From assembly GCA_023055425.1 (NCBI GenBank), contig JALGPY010000015.1, forward strand, positions 2,602,001-2,666,000: a stretch of 64,000 nucleotides of DNA. The letters are read 5' to 3'. The notes beneath the pieces were generated by a model. That model did no database searches, had not been told where the DNA came from, and saw only the letters and a list, made by a program, of their open reading frames with translations. This document shows, piece after piece, positions 42,516 through 55,700 of this stretch (its first letter is position 1; each line of letters opens with the position of its first letter). The translations under genes were made by a program, and so were the position numbers. This stretch comes from Linanthus parryae. Lineage: Eukaryota; Streptophyta; Magnoliopsida; Ericales; Polemoniaceae.

Positions 42516-44776
42516 TCAAAGGTTACAACTCAAGAATGCTTCATAAAAATAATACTGAGGATCTTCGAATAAATCCTTGAAAAGTGAGTCTTGAGCTCCT
42601 AAACCTATAGAATCCTTGGCCCATTGATCTTGGTAGCTCTTATGTTGCTGATGTTCCTTTTTCACCTTTTCAAATTGTGCCACGGCTTTTTCAATTGCTT
42701 CCTTTTGGGCGCGAAGATTAGCACTTTCCACATGGTAGTTTTCATAGCCAAATCTGAGCGTGACACAATTGCTAATCTTCTTTAGCCTCTGAATGAGGAA
42801 GTCGAAGTTGAGCCGCCCTTTCGAAACGTGTTGAACACCTTGAAATTGTGTCAAAAAGTATTGCACATTTGTAAGGGAAATGGTCGCTGGAGTTGTGTTA
42901 CTTATCCTCTCCATGAGATCTACTATCTCAGTAAGAAGATCTTTCCTATCTTCGGGTGCCAACTCGTCATGAGCCACTTAAAAGATGATTGCTTCAGGCC
43001 TGCATTTTCAAAGAACAAATATTAGCAGCCATAGCTTATAACAATAAAACTTCATAACTTGTCAAAATCATGTATTTATTTGAAGCATTACTAGTGCCTT
43101 CAACTATGTCTCGCATAGAGGGAATCGAAATTGAAGTTGTTGTAGCTTGATCATTGCTAGAGGCCTTTGCTTCGGCTAGTCGCTTATCAACGAGAACTTC
43201 TTGATCAAAGTGTTCTTCTGGAATGATACAACGTTCCTCAGTTTTAATTGTTGCGAAGGCTTTTGTAGCCCAAGCTCCCTAAGGGTTGTGGGCAAGAAGT
43301 GCTTCCAGATTGGGATCATATTATCGAGCCTCGTCATGGGATTCTTCGCCCAGCAGCCCAGAAATGGACAAGTGTGTGCTCTAAGTCCTTGCGCATATAC
43401 CCACAGTCACGACCATGGGAGTATTCACTCTTGAGGTTGAATTCTAAGGAGGCCCATTCATTTTCGCGTTAAAACCCGGTATGTTGGGTCCTTGAACTTC
43501 TCGGAGTTGAGCATTTTCCATATCTTGGTCTGGTGCGCCGCTACTCGCGTTCGACTCATGCTCATTTCTTCCTTAATTGGTTGGCACAGCATTTCCAGGT
43601 GCGACATTACGTTGGGTCTCACAGGATGAAGCAGTGTTGGCTTCTGGAACTTCTGGCACTTCATGGGACACAAGAGCTGAAGTGTTCCCTTCTTTCTGAG
43701 CCTCAGTTTGCTCATTTTTTCTAGGAGTGGCCTCTGCTGTCACACCGGTTGTGGGAGAAACGTTCGATGGAATCTCGGAAGCAGTAGCAACTACTTCCCG
43801 TTGAGTCCTAGTTTGCTCAGCATTTTCAACAAGGGGGTCAATTCTTTGCGAAGCCTCGCGAGTGACACGCGAATCAACTTCATGGGGCGAAGTGATTATC
43901 GCCTGTTGAACCACATCTTGATTAGCATGCTCAATACTTGTCTGTTCTTGCTCCTGCCGAAGGTTTCTCCTCTTCCTCTTGCTCAATGATGAGATCAAAC
44001 CGTTCATCCTTAATGTTGGCTCCATCCCCGACAGTTCGAGCTTCAGGTGTTTGTCTAGTTTGATCTTCCATAATTACATCACTGGGATCTTCACAAACGG
44101 CATCGGGGACACGAACCACAGCACTGCGAAGCCTACTGGCTCTTCTTGTTATCAACGTCTCAGTCTCTTCCGAAATGAAAATTTTGTTTGTTAGCACACA
44201 CAAGTTTAAAGAGTCATGTTGCCAAACTTGAAGAGCTTATGAGGAAAAGACACCTCCACATTCATATGGGATATCTGCGTAACTATTATATCGGAGGTTA
44301 TCATCAATTCCTTTAATCACCGCATGACCTGGTTACGTGCGAATCATTATTACCATTGTTTGAAGGTGATAAGTTCGAGTATAGCGGTTCTAAAGGAGTT
44401 GCTTACCTGATGCTTCCCCGCATTGATCCACTATCCAGTGAAGAACGTGACTTTTAGATACCCCGTGGTTTAATGCTTTAAATATAAGTTCTTGATATGA
44501 TAAGGAAAATTTGAATCCAGTACCTTATTCATCTCCCTCCCCGACGATCTCCTGAAAGTCCTCTTGCGCGCGCTGCATTTGACCAACAGTTGACCGCGAG
44601 CGCTGTTCTTGCTCTTCAAGACTCTTCTTCAAAGCTTCTTGAATTTGGCGTTCCTCCTCCGGCTTCTCATTTCTGGCTCTTTCTTCGGCCATGGATTTAG
44701 ACTCTGCAATCGCCCCTTCTTCAATAAGATCCTCCAATTCCTCCACTGATTCCACGCTATCTGTGATATATATACA
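42516..44776 (-). pseudogene. 3' exons of the antisense PMD gene of Tat copy 2
   Basis: The terminal exon 42977-42516 encodes TPATISLTNVQYFL, KGRLNFDFLIQRL and a coiled-coil tail, matching 103-596 of copy 1. A GAAAATGCAG acceptor near 43005 precedes it, and the GTAATGC near 43117 would be the donor, in the same place as the intron at 25-102 in copy 1. Upstream exons (44203-43080) are low-complexity and Glu/Thr/Ala-rich (EQEEEEKPSAG), with repeats of EV-P and AEQTRTQRE. 44755-44525 is a Glu-rich coiled coil (EERARNEKPEEERQIQEAL). A stop lies just before the terminal open stretch. No domain name is given for these exons. Confidence 0.6.
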
Positions 44777-45080
44777 CTATCAAAAATGGCACACGCGATG
44801 CGTCTGCAATCACCACTGGCATAAAAAAAAAATCAAATTGCGACATATATACACATAAAATTTGGCTGGATTATATTATTTTGTAAAATGTCAATGAATA
44901 GATTACACGACTGTCTTTTCTCAAAAAAAAAAAAATAATACACGAATATATGAAAGAGCAATAACTTTTATTGAAAGGAGTTAAATACATTACATAATGA
45001 AAATGAATGAAAACTCGTAGGTATACTATGAAGCTGACAGAAGTACGTCGTTGTCGACAACATTCTTAGTATCCGACCCT

Positions 45081-45365
45081 TTATTTCAACGGATAATTCC
45101 ATCTTTCACCAGCACCTTTGTTGTATTTTTGGAGAAATGCAACATGCAACTGCCCGTGACTGAAAACATGTTCCCAGAGATAAATGCCGACATGTGGGAT
45201 TGTCTGACCTTGCGCGTTGTTGATGGTTAGTGAAAAACTAAGCCGAATTGGGAATTTCCGTCGCGTCATATCGAATGGTAAGCTCACATTCTCTACTGGT
45301 TTTAACGAAATACGATAGTGGGGAACTCTAGTACTTTTGAAGTGCCCAGCCAAATTATGCATCAA
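45081..45365 (-). pseudogene. PIF1-like helicase C-terminal fragment (Helitron)
   Basis: The frame encodes FPIRLSFSLTINNAQGQTIP and GIYLWEHVFSHGQLHVAF. These are the last two helicase motifs of Helitron PIF1-like helicases (the TIN-x-x-QGQT box and the HGQLYVALSR box); the second has lost its Ser-Arg. Only about 90 residues remain. It would have unwound DNA during rolling-circle transposition. Confidence 0.8.
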
Positions 45366-46109
45366 TGAAATACTCCTTCATACCACGGCATATCTACAAT
45401 ATCCAGTTGAAGTGAAACTAATCAACTAATCACAATGCCTTATTTATTTAATTAAATTCTAATATAAGCAAGTAAGTTGCTAACTAAAGTAAGTGCCATC
45501 CGAATTTTTGCAAAAAAAGTTAAGTGTAATCTAAGACTTTATTTACGGAATCATTTTCGACTATCTACAATATCAAACAGATCGCTTTGCTACTTATATT
45601 TTACTCACTTCACTTTACTTATTTTCTCAATAACTGAATTCCACTTATTTCACTAACTTCCCACAACCTAGCAAAAAACTACTTACATGAGAGTGACTCA
45701 GCTAAGACCGAAGAAGTGAATCCAGGAAATTGAGCCACGAATGAACGGCAATGGTAACCAGAGAGCACGAAACTGAGACACAACATAAGTTTCAATAGGT
45801 ACTTATATGATCCGATAACAGTGAAATAAGAAAGTTCTTCTCATTTTTCTTTTTCACAGTGAAATAAGAAAAAAATTACAGCCTCTGAACAAAAGAGGAA
45901 AGTCTGGCACAAAACTAAGTTAGTATTGAATCATCCTGCACTATGGGTTAGCTGATGTACCACACTATTTGTCTCCCTGAAAACATGATGGATGGAGAAG
46001 CTGAAACAATTACGTCCAGTGAATTCATATTAGTGTTCGGGGGTGTGTGATTTTTCTTTTTGTATTTAAATTGTGTAACTTAGTGCATGTTTGGCACAGT
46101 GAGACAAGG

Positions 46110-47420
46110 ACTGACCTGAATGCCAAGAACGACTACTCAGCCCCGGCAAACTAACCCGAGAGCACAACCGATAAAAACCTGGATAACAAACAAATATTGT
46201 GCAGCCAACAGACTTTTTTCCAGTATTAATAATGCGAAAAAACTAAACCAGTGAAGAAAGTAGAAGTGACAGAGAGACAAAGAAATACAAAACAGAAAGT
46301 AACAATTATTTGGGCTCTGGCCTGAGTGCAAAGAACGTCTAACCAACCCCGGAAACTTCCTCGAGAGCTGATAACGACCAAATCCTGAAAGATAAATAAA
46401 CATAAACAGGTGATCGATTCACTAAAACAGCGAACAAAATGAAAGTAATTGAGAGACGAAGAAACTTAAAACTCAAACCACCAATTGGTGAACTCACCGG
46501 AGTGTGAAGAACAACAAGTCGACCCATAAAAACCGACTTCGGAGCCCAAAACGGAAAAATCCTGTGTAAACAGTGAAATAAATTGAAGCAATTGAGAGAA
46601 AAGAACATTCACACATCCACCTTTTGTTATACAAACTCACATATAAGAGCAAATTGAGAATGAAGTGACGGTGAATCTTAAAGGGAATTCAAATTCTAGT
46701 GTAACAATGTGATAACCCAGAGCCAAGGAATGCAAACTTTATTGTTCAAATGAAGCCAATGGTTGAGAAACGGGAGGAAAGACTATAGACTGAGCACCAA
46801 ACTGAAACTACGAAAAAAGAAAACACCAAACAAATCAAAATTAATTACAGTGACAGAACTACTAAACATACCAAACCAAGATTAATTTCTTCAATTGAGT
46901 ACGTCTAGAGGTAGTTAGGCGAACTTCAGACTGTTGCAAGGAAATGGAATGAGTGCTTGAGATTGAAACAAAAGAAGAAGAAAAATGAAAGAATAATAGC
47001 ATGTAACAGAGTACAACAAAACCAGGAGAAAAATGTTGGAACAAAAATTATGGCATGTGGCGTTTCAGGATCTGAACTGGAAAAAAATTTGCGGACAGAC
47101 CCGAGTGGCATGAACAGCTAATATACCCCAATAACAACAAATCGACCCACAAAAACCTTGATAGCCCAGCACCGACAGAACATATGTCAAACAATGAACG
47201 ACATTGAAGCAATTAAGAGAAAGAAATCGAAAAATGAAACAATAAATTACTTACCTGAGTGCCAAGAACCACTAATAGACCCCACGAACAACAAATCGAC
47301 CGACAAAAACAGTCTTGAGAGCCCAGCAAACAGTGAACAAAATTGAAGCAATTGGGAGAAAGAAATCGAAAACTGAAATAACAAATTACTTACCTGAGTG
47401 CGAAGAACAACTAATCGACA
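46110..47420 (-). repeat. Six-fold diverged repeat inside the Helitron
   Basis: A unit with the core CCTGAGTGCCAAGAAC-ACTAAT recurs near 46117, 46321, 46498, 47101, 47254 and 47396, with spacings of about 140-600 bases. Several share 'gacccac-aaaaacc' and 'ttgaagcaattgagaga' segments. On the minus strand two copies end CACTCAG followed by GTAAGTAA, a strong splice-donor-like sequence. Confidence 0.6.
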
Positions 47421-47876
47421 TAGAAAATTCAATTTTAGAGGCAAGGGCGAACAAAACCAGGAAGATAAATTGTCTGGGGTGAATTAGTAAATTGGGGTGT
47501 AGGCGTAAGTCGTCTGCATCATCGGTTTTATGGGAGATGAACAATGGTCTGTTGGAAAACTTCAAAAAACAAAAAGAAACTTAAAAAAAATGGTCTGTTG
47601 GAGATGTTGCAAACTGGGGGACGTGGGTTACGTGAAATTTGGGGATGTGGGTTACCTGAAATTGGGGGATGTGGGTTTTGTAAATCAATTTGACCATTAT
47701 GCCCTTATATGTGATAAATACTTTGTTTACTTTTCACATGGTAATTAACAACATATTTGGGAGGGCAGAATTTTGAGGTCAAAAATGTGACGGGCTTCAC
47801 TTTTTTTATTTCACCAAACTTGGCGTTTGTTTTTTATATTAGTATAGATATGCGCATTATGAGAAAATGACTCATA

Positions 47877-49731
47877 CTATTTGAAGAATAACGGAAATGC
47901 GATGTTACTGACTTCTCTCATAGCAAGGGATGTATCAGGTTTGTACTCCACAAAGTCCTCTGTGTTGCGTTGTCGCATGTCAGCAACTTTACCTCTTCCT
48001 CTGGTCTCCACTCTCTCTCTTGGAGCAGGGTTGTTCTTTGGAACGGGGTAGTTCCTTGGGCGATTTACTTGCCTAGACACTCTGAGGCCCATCACGTCTG
48101 CTGAAGGTTCATCACAAGCTTTCTTCTTCCTTGGATTCTTATCAGATTCGGTGATCAATAAGATGAAGTTTGCAAGCGCGTTCCAGACCTGATCCTGGAT
48201 TTCTTGAGGCATTCTCATCTCAGGCTCAATAGCGACATTTGATTTGTCTTTTGCACGCAGGACGTCGGCAAATCCTGTACTTCGATCCCCAGACGCGTAT
48301 CTCCTGAAACAGCACTATAAAACAACAAGTTTTAGTATCGCATATGCTCGCATCGCACTCAAGAATGAGGAGAAGGAATCGTTGAAGTTACCTTGTTGAA
48401 ATCGTTAGCATAAGTCCTCCTCGCATTATAAGACTCCTTCTTCACCACATCTGCCTTTTCTCCCAAAATCAACTCCGGACACAGATGGTGTTCTCTGTCT
48501 AAAAAAGAATAGAAACTGTATTGAGTCGCGTGCCTGGAGCATGACGACTTGAATGGACAATCCCCAATTCTGAGGGCAGGAGCCTTGATGGGCTGGAATT
48601 GAAGTTTGGACCTCATATGGAGGCGAGTTTGCGCATTCCAGAATGCGACCCAATTGTGAGTCAACTCTACTTGCCTTTCTCGGGAAGGTTGGGTCAGAGG
48701 AAGCATGATAATCAGTAAGTCATTACACTTACCATATAGTAACCTCTTGTAGCAGCCGCGAACAACCGAGTCATAGTACAAAGGAGGAGCCACCACATCA
48801 AAGCCCAATTGGGGGATTACTCGAGCTGGATCGTAGTGAACCGTTATCAGTTTATGACTTGAGCATTCTAGAAGGGCCTCGTACTCAGTAAGGGAGGGAA
48901 AGTATCCTCTTCAACACCAGTTGACGAATCTGGAGTAGCAACGCGAGCCCTTGGAGATATGCGAGGGAGAAAATGGTGTGTCTTTATCAGGATACATGGC
49001 TTCATGATGCACGATGTTCTCCAAGGCCAGAACGTAAGGCCTAGCCAAAAATTAACTGACATTGTCGCACATCAAGACAAATGAGCGTTTCACGCCTTTT
49101 GTTTTGTACCAACACCATGCGCACGTACAGAGAAACTCTTTCTTGGCACTCGGCACATTCCACTTTTCAACATAAGTTGGAATTGGAGCGTATATAGTCC
49201 ATCTCTCGAACACCCACATCGACAGAAACGCAACGTTGACGTAAGTTACGATGTTAACTCTACCTTGGGACTGTTCAGCATGCGTCATGGCCAAGTCCAG
49301 ACGATAATAAAAAGACCCAAGGACCAAAGGCCCTAATGCCACCTTTTGACCAAGAGAAAGGCGAAATGCAAGCGCGAGGACGTGGGTGAACACACCGTCA
49401 TGAGGGTGTCCATCTATGAGATACCTCGAGATTCAGACACAGAGGAAACCGCACAATGAATAGGCGGAGCCTCTTCCTTCCAGCAAAGTTGACGCGTCTT
49501 TATTCATCTTCAATATTTCTTGAGCAATCTTTTGCTTTGCGAAGTCAGGGAAGAAATAAGTAATCCGCTTCGACCACAGATTCTTCGCGCTTGTTTTAAA
49601 TAGCAGGTGCTTCTCCGAAGGGGTGGTCAAGATCCATCTTGTGGTCGTACTTTTTTTTTATTACCCTATACACTCCTTCATCTGATCGAAGAGGAGGATC
49701 TCATCGTCTAAATCCAAAGGGGCCGAAAAGG
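47877..49731 (-). pseudogene. Core of the antisense PMD gene of Tat copy 2
   Basis: This is the plant mobile domain (aminotransferase-like) core. HPHDGVFTHVLALAFRLSLG is followed by VALGPLVLGSFYYRLDLAM and FLSMWVFERW (near 49410-49190), the recognisable ALAPLVLxxLYxxL and WxWERF features of the family. Further along are LGFDVVAPPLYYDSVVRG, a stretch ending near 48359, and an Arg/Pro-rich segment (48218-47877). Five or more frames are used, with introns plausible. The gene was cut by the Tekay element at 49736, and the N-terminal part lies at 61120-61650. PMD proteins in plants act in silencing and development; here it is retroelement cargo. Confidence 0.75.
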
Positions 49732-49736
49732 TTCAC

Positions 49737-52700
49737 TGAAACAACCCGGGATCTCGGTTCAGGGTTAAAGAGACAATCGATAACCAAAAGTAGAAATATA
49801 GTTACGAATAATTACATTTTATTTAATAAATACAACAAACTTAAGAAGATACGTTTACAAATGTAATGCGATTGAAATAAGCTATGTGAACTACTAAGTA
49901 ATCTAACTTAAGCTAAACTTCTTTGTCTCGATTCACGTTCCCATCCCCCACCTTGATTGATGACCTGCGGTTTTAAAATGGCAACACCCGACGGAGTTTT
50001 GAAGAAAATAATCAGTCAAAACTGAGTAAATACATACTACGACATGTACAGCAACGAGTGGCACGAAAGCATGAGTTGAAACAAAACAGAAGATTTAAAA
50101 CAATAATAGTAACATGTTGGGGATTTTTGAACAACTGAAAGTAACCGAATAACAAAACCTCTCAGTTTAAGAACTTTAAGAAACCATAAGTATTCAGTGA
50201 GATCTCCAGAGTAAACAAGTCCATTTGAGTTGATAATGATATTAATTCACGAGTAGCATATGCTTTTCAGTTCATTTAATTATATTAGGCAATCAAGAGC
50301 CACAAACAACATCAATAGAGTAATCAATCTTTCTTTCAATTACAATTTAACCATTAAGTTAGCTGAGGCATGTCCAGAGCCACCAGCAGGATCGATGTAG
50401 ACAGAGGGATCACGAAGTAATCACAAAGGGCTCCTTCTAGGGTCTATCAAACCCTATTTCACCCGAGCGTTAAGGGAGCCCATTCGTCAACCCCGCTAAC
50501 AACATTAGCTAAAAGGCCTTAAGTGTCGACACCCCTATACCGTAGTGACCCTTACAAGTATAAGTAGCACTCTATAGCTCTATAAACCCCTTGGCCTCAA
50601 TATCTTGATACATTTTGGCTCATCAGGGGCGGATTTGTGAACATTAACGTTCTATCCAATAATAAGAAGCATTGCTTCAATGGTTTTAGCCATAAGAAAA
50701 TGGAGGATCGCTTGACGCCTCCCATTCATAACAGTACTCTGTACATCGTCCTAAGTCTATTAGAGGTATTTTATTTCTTCTCTTTCACATAACCAGAATC
50801 AGAATATCAACATTTCACAAGTAATTTCCGAGAGTTCTCAAAGGAGATGAATAAAATAGTTTAACAACATTCGAGTGGAAAACATGCATTCTCATACGTT
50901 TTCATATAACAAGCATTCATTTGAAACATCACACACATGCACACATTTGATATGAAAAGGTCGTACATATTTACTTTCCTCTGGGCCATGAAAGGTGCAA
51001 AGCAAAGCTAGCACTCCTACAACGCTCGTCTCATATGAGTCCGGGTCTCACAGTCAATGCAGCGATACGAACACGTACGTCTATTTGGTACGAGCACAAT
51101 TGTTGGATATAAACAAGTCAAGTATACAGTCTATTAGCATTTACCCTCTAAGGTTGTATGCAAGAATGCAATGGAATGCGGGTCGTGCAAGATAAATGAC
51201 CAAAACGCCCCTAATACTCCAAAACTGTCCATTACCGTCTCTAACTCTGCCTGGACCCCAAGTTATACTCATACTGGCCCAATAACATACAAGAATGACT
51301 CATAAATCTCCCATATGAACTTAGCAACGAAATCTACAATTTTGAGTAAATTACACTTAGTCCCCTAAAGTTTGCTAAAATTATAGAAAGACCCCACCAT
51401 TGATTTGATAACTCCCGAGTCAAATACTTCCTTCTTAAGACTTCAAATATCCTTCTAAGTCAAGTTTTTGTCTCAAAACATTAACCTAGTCTCAAGTAGT
51501 TCAAGTGTGAAGTTTTAATTAAATTCACATAGGCCCCCGAAGTTTAGTAAAACTGCAAAAAGACCCACCACATTTGACTTGGTCCACTTACACACAAGTA
51601 CTCCAAATACGCATACAATACATGCTGACGAACTCCAAGTTACTAAACGAATCTCACTTCAAAGCTAAGTGAAATAACTAATTTGCCCCTCCTGTACAGT
51701 TCAGTCAGACTAAGGTTTTCGAAAAGTCAAACTTGCTCAAACTTGATATGAAGACCCAGTATATGAATACGAACAAGTTTCGTGAAGAACGTTAAGGCCA
51801 GAAATTTCATTCAAATGGTCCAAACCGAATATCAAAGATAGCGAAAAGTCGTTTCAAGTAGTCAACTTTGCGGCTGATTTCTAATCAAATGAGAAGGATT
51901 TTTGAGAGACTGGAAATAAGGTTTTGAAGATTACAGTTCAAGGATTCCAGAACATATTTGTACTCCTAGAAAGTCCAAGTATTCAAAGAGATATCGCTAC
52001 TCAAAGTTGGACAAAAATTCCGATTCAATACTTAGAAAAATCCACTAGTGCTTCAAGAGTTCAAACTAGAAACTTTAGGCTCGTTTTGTGAGAAATCCGT
52101 TACAAATGTGAAGATGACCCTGAGACGATGAAATGAAGTATTATGTATCAAATTTACATAGGAGAAAACTGATCTAAATTTCAATAATTTTCGAAGAAGA
52201 TACAATGGTTAGAAAATGGGTGTTTCACCATAGGATTCTATACTTGGAAAATTTTGACCACTTGACAGCCTAGAACACAGCACGAAATCAGCAACTTCAA
52301 CATGATTTTTAGGTAGTTTAGAAACCGAATTAGACAAAATTAAAAACACGAAAGTTGTAGACAATCATCCGAGGATTCCAGAAAGCTAAAGATCACTCAA
52401 AACGGATTACAAACGAAGGAGATACAGGCATTTGAACAGAGGAGGTTTATGAACCCAAAAACCATGAACTACAAGAATCAAACTATGATGATTTTTTATT
52501 AAATTCACGATTGGATGATCTAAACGTGTTCTATACATGATAAGGAGCATGATCAAGCTTTCAATCGATCAAAACAAGAAAGAAAAGGGTCTGTACCGAG
52601 CTCCGACGAACTCCTCGCCATTCTGGGTTTATTGAAGGGTCTTGAGATGTCTATAGGTCATAGGGGAAGTCGCATGGAGGGGAAGAACGGCCCAGAACGA

Positions 52701-55700
52701 AGCGAACGCCGAAGCTCGACGTTCACCGGCGGTCCATGTCGGGTTTCCAAACCCAGACTCCGGCGAAGGGTCAATACGTCGACCCATAGCTTGTTTTTGG
52801 GTTCCCTAGTTGTGTGTGGTCACGAGGATCATAAATCCAATACCCAATTTGATTAATTTTCAACAAGGAAGAAGAATTGATTGATCAAAACAACTAGGGT
52901 TCATGAGTGTTACCTTTGATTTTCACCTCAAAACTCGGTGAAATCTCAAATTAATTTGTGCATTTTACTCCAGGTGTTGGTGGCTACCTCCGGTAGTAGC
53001 AGAATCGTGAAAGAAGGAGTGGTGGAGGTGGTGGCTGTGTTGGCGATGGTTGTAACACCCCTAATTCCCGAGAGTGTTCTTAAGTGAAATATCAAGTCTT
53101 TGGAGGCGAATTTGTAAATTGTCTGTCACGGCTTTATAGTTGGCATTTTGGAGCGTTGGCAATATTTGGAGGTTGTTAGAATTATTTTGAAGCACTTGAG
53201 ATATTTGGGGTGGTTGTGCGGTTCTCCAAAAGTAAGTAGAACCTCTAAATCTAGTTTGTACCCCAAACTTTAGGAAAACTACACTTTCGCCCCTTTTTCA
53301 TGTGAGAAACTTGTCAAACTTCATTTGAAACCTCTTCCCTCATGTGGAAACACCATCCTATCCTTCCCACATCCTGAAGCAGTTGAGAAATCACCAAAAA
53401 CACCATTTTTCTCACAACCTCCTTCTCCCTCATGAACATCACCATGAACCACTACCACCACAACCAAAGAACTCCACCATAAGGCTTCCTCTTTCCGACC
53501 TGCTGCTACCGGAGGTAGCCATCGATCCCAGGAGTAAAATGCACAAAACGATTTCAAAAAACAAGGAGTATCAAGGGAGAAATTCGGGTTGGAAGGTAAG
53601 AACCCTAGTTTCAGTTTTTCATCGATTTCTCCCTCCTTGTTGTAACCCAACACAATTGACCCACATATTCTTGTTCCTTGTGTCGAGGCGAACTTGGGAA
53701 GCACAAGCACGCCCTGCAAATCGCCGGACTTTGCTCCAGCCACCGTGCCGCCGCCGCCAAACCTCCATGGCCGACCGGAAATGGTAACTCCTTCATTTCT
53801 CCACCAAATTCGATGTTCCTCACATCAATGTGATCCCCATGACCTTAGGAATGCATTAGAAGCATCGAAACCTTCCCAGGTTTTGGTTAGGTTCGAGTTT
53901 GATTTCATGTTTCACTCACTTTGTTAGTTTTTCCGACATGCAAAGTGCCCCGTTAAAATGCTTGTATCTCCCTCAATTTTTATCCGATTTGAGCGATCCT
54001 AGACTTTTTGGAATTCTCAAAAAATTGGCTACAACTTTCATGTTTAAAATTTTTACCAATTCAGTCTCTAACCCAGCCAAAAATCGAGTTGAAGTTGTTG
54101 TGTTCGTGTGTTTGAGCTGCTTGTTCATGCTGAGTTTTTCCCACCTGCATTTTTTGTCCAACTTTGGACTGATGTATCTCCCTCGTTGTTAATCCGTTTT
54201 GGATGATTCTTAGCTTTTTGGAAAGCCTGGACATAGTTCTACAACTTCTATGTTGATTTCTTGGTTTGATTTTGCCTCTAAACAACCTTAAATTGGAGTT
54301 GAAGTTGATACATTTCATGTTCTTGAATCTGTCCGGAATCAAAAAAAATCTAAGTGTTGGGCTTTGGGTTGAAGCAGCCAATTTCAAACGATCATAACTC
54401 TCTCAATTATTCATGAAATCTTTTGTTTCATTTTCCTATGTGTAGCTGGAACATAATACTTTGAATCATCGTCTCTGTGTCATCTTCAAATTTATAACGG
54501 ATTTCTCACAAAACGAGCCTAAAGTTGCTAGTTTGAACTCATGAAGCACTATTGAATTTTTCTAAGTATTGAATCGGAATTTTTTTCCAACTTTGAGTAG
54601 CGATATCTCTTTGAATACTTAGAAACTCTAGGAGTTCAAATATGTTATGGAATACTTGAACTGTCATCTTCAAAACCCTATTTCCAGTTTCTTAAAACTC
54701 CTTCTCAATTGATCAGAAATCAGTCGCAAAGTTTACTACTTGAAAGGACTTTTCACTATCTTTGATATTCGGTTTTGACCATTTGAATGACATTTATGGC
54801 CTTAGCGTTATTCACGAAACTTGTTTGTATTCATATTCTGAGTCAAAATATCAGTTTTGACCAAGTTTGACTTGTTGGAAACCCTAGTTTGACTGAACTG
54901 TATAGGAGGGGCGCAGAGGTAAGTACATACGGCCTTTGATTATCAAAATGCTTGTATGTGTGTGATGTTTTAAGTGAATATTTTTGTTATATGAAAAAGT
55001 ATGAGAATGCATGTTTTCCACTCGAAAGTTGTTAAACTATTTTATTAATCTCGTTTGAGAACTCTCGGAAATTACTTGTGAAATGTTGATATTCTGATTC
55101 TGGTTATGTGAAAGAGAAGAAATAAAATACCTCTAATAGACTTAGGACGATGTACAGAGTACTGTTATTAATGGGAGGCGTCAAGCGATCCTCCATTTTC
55201 TTATGGCTAAGACCATTAAAGCAATGCTTCTTATTATTGGATAGAACGTTAATGTTCACAAATCCGCTCCCGATGAGCCAAAATGTATCAAGATATTGAG
55301 GCCAAGGGTTTTATAGAGCTATGGAGTGCCACTTATACTTGTAAGGGTCACTACGGTATAGGGGTGTCGGCACTTAAGGCCTTTTAGCTAATGTTGTGAG
55401 CGGGGTTGACGAATGGGCTCCCTTAACGCTCGGGTGAAATAGGGTTTGATAGACCCTAGAAGGAACCCTTAATGATTATTTCGTGATCCCTCTGTTTACA
55501 TCGATCCGACTGGTGGCTCTGGACATGCCTCAGCTAAATTAAACTGTTGATTGAAGTCGAAATTAAAAATTGACTACTCTATTAATGTTTTTTGTGGCTC
55601 TGGATTGCCCTAATCAATTGAAATGATTTGAAATGCTTTGGCTACTCATGAACTAAGTTATTCTCTTAAATGGACTTGTTTACTCTGGATATGTTACCAA

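Larger units (their letters stand above)
44777..47848 (-). mobile_element. Degenerate Helitron in an intron of the PMD gene
   Basis: On the minus strand it starts TCTATACTAATATAAAA (47848), preceded by A. It ends in a hairpin GCAGACGC-ATC-GCGTGTGC (about 44808-44790, one mismatch), 12 bases before ATAG, followed by T. This is the Helitron pattern of a TC start, a 3' hairpin and insertion between A and T, with the usual CTRR end changed to ATAG. A PIF1/Rep-helicase remnant lies near the 3' end. There is no Rep endonuclease motif, so it is non-autonomous. Confidence 0.7.

Noticed and set aside
46862..47444. Several 60-residue minus-strand ORFs rich in Phe/Ser
   Set aside because: They are produced by the Helitron repeat and have no start context or conservation.
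53344..53787. 147-codon plus-strand ORF as a host gene
   Set aside because: It lies inside the solo Tekay LTR and its frame is not kept in the other LTR copies.
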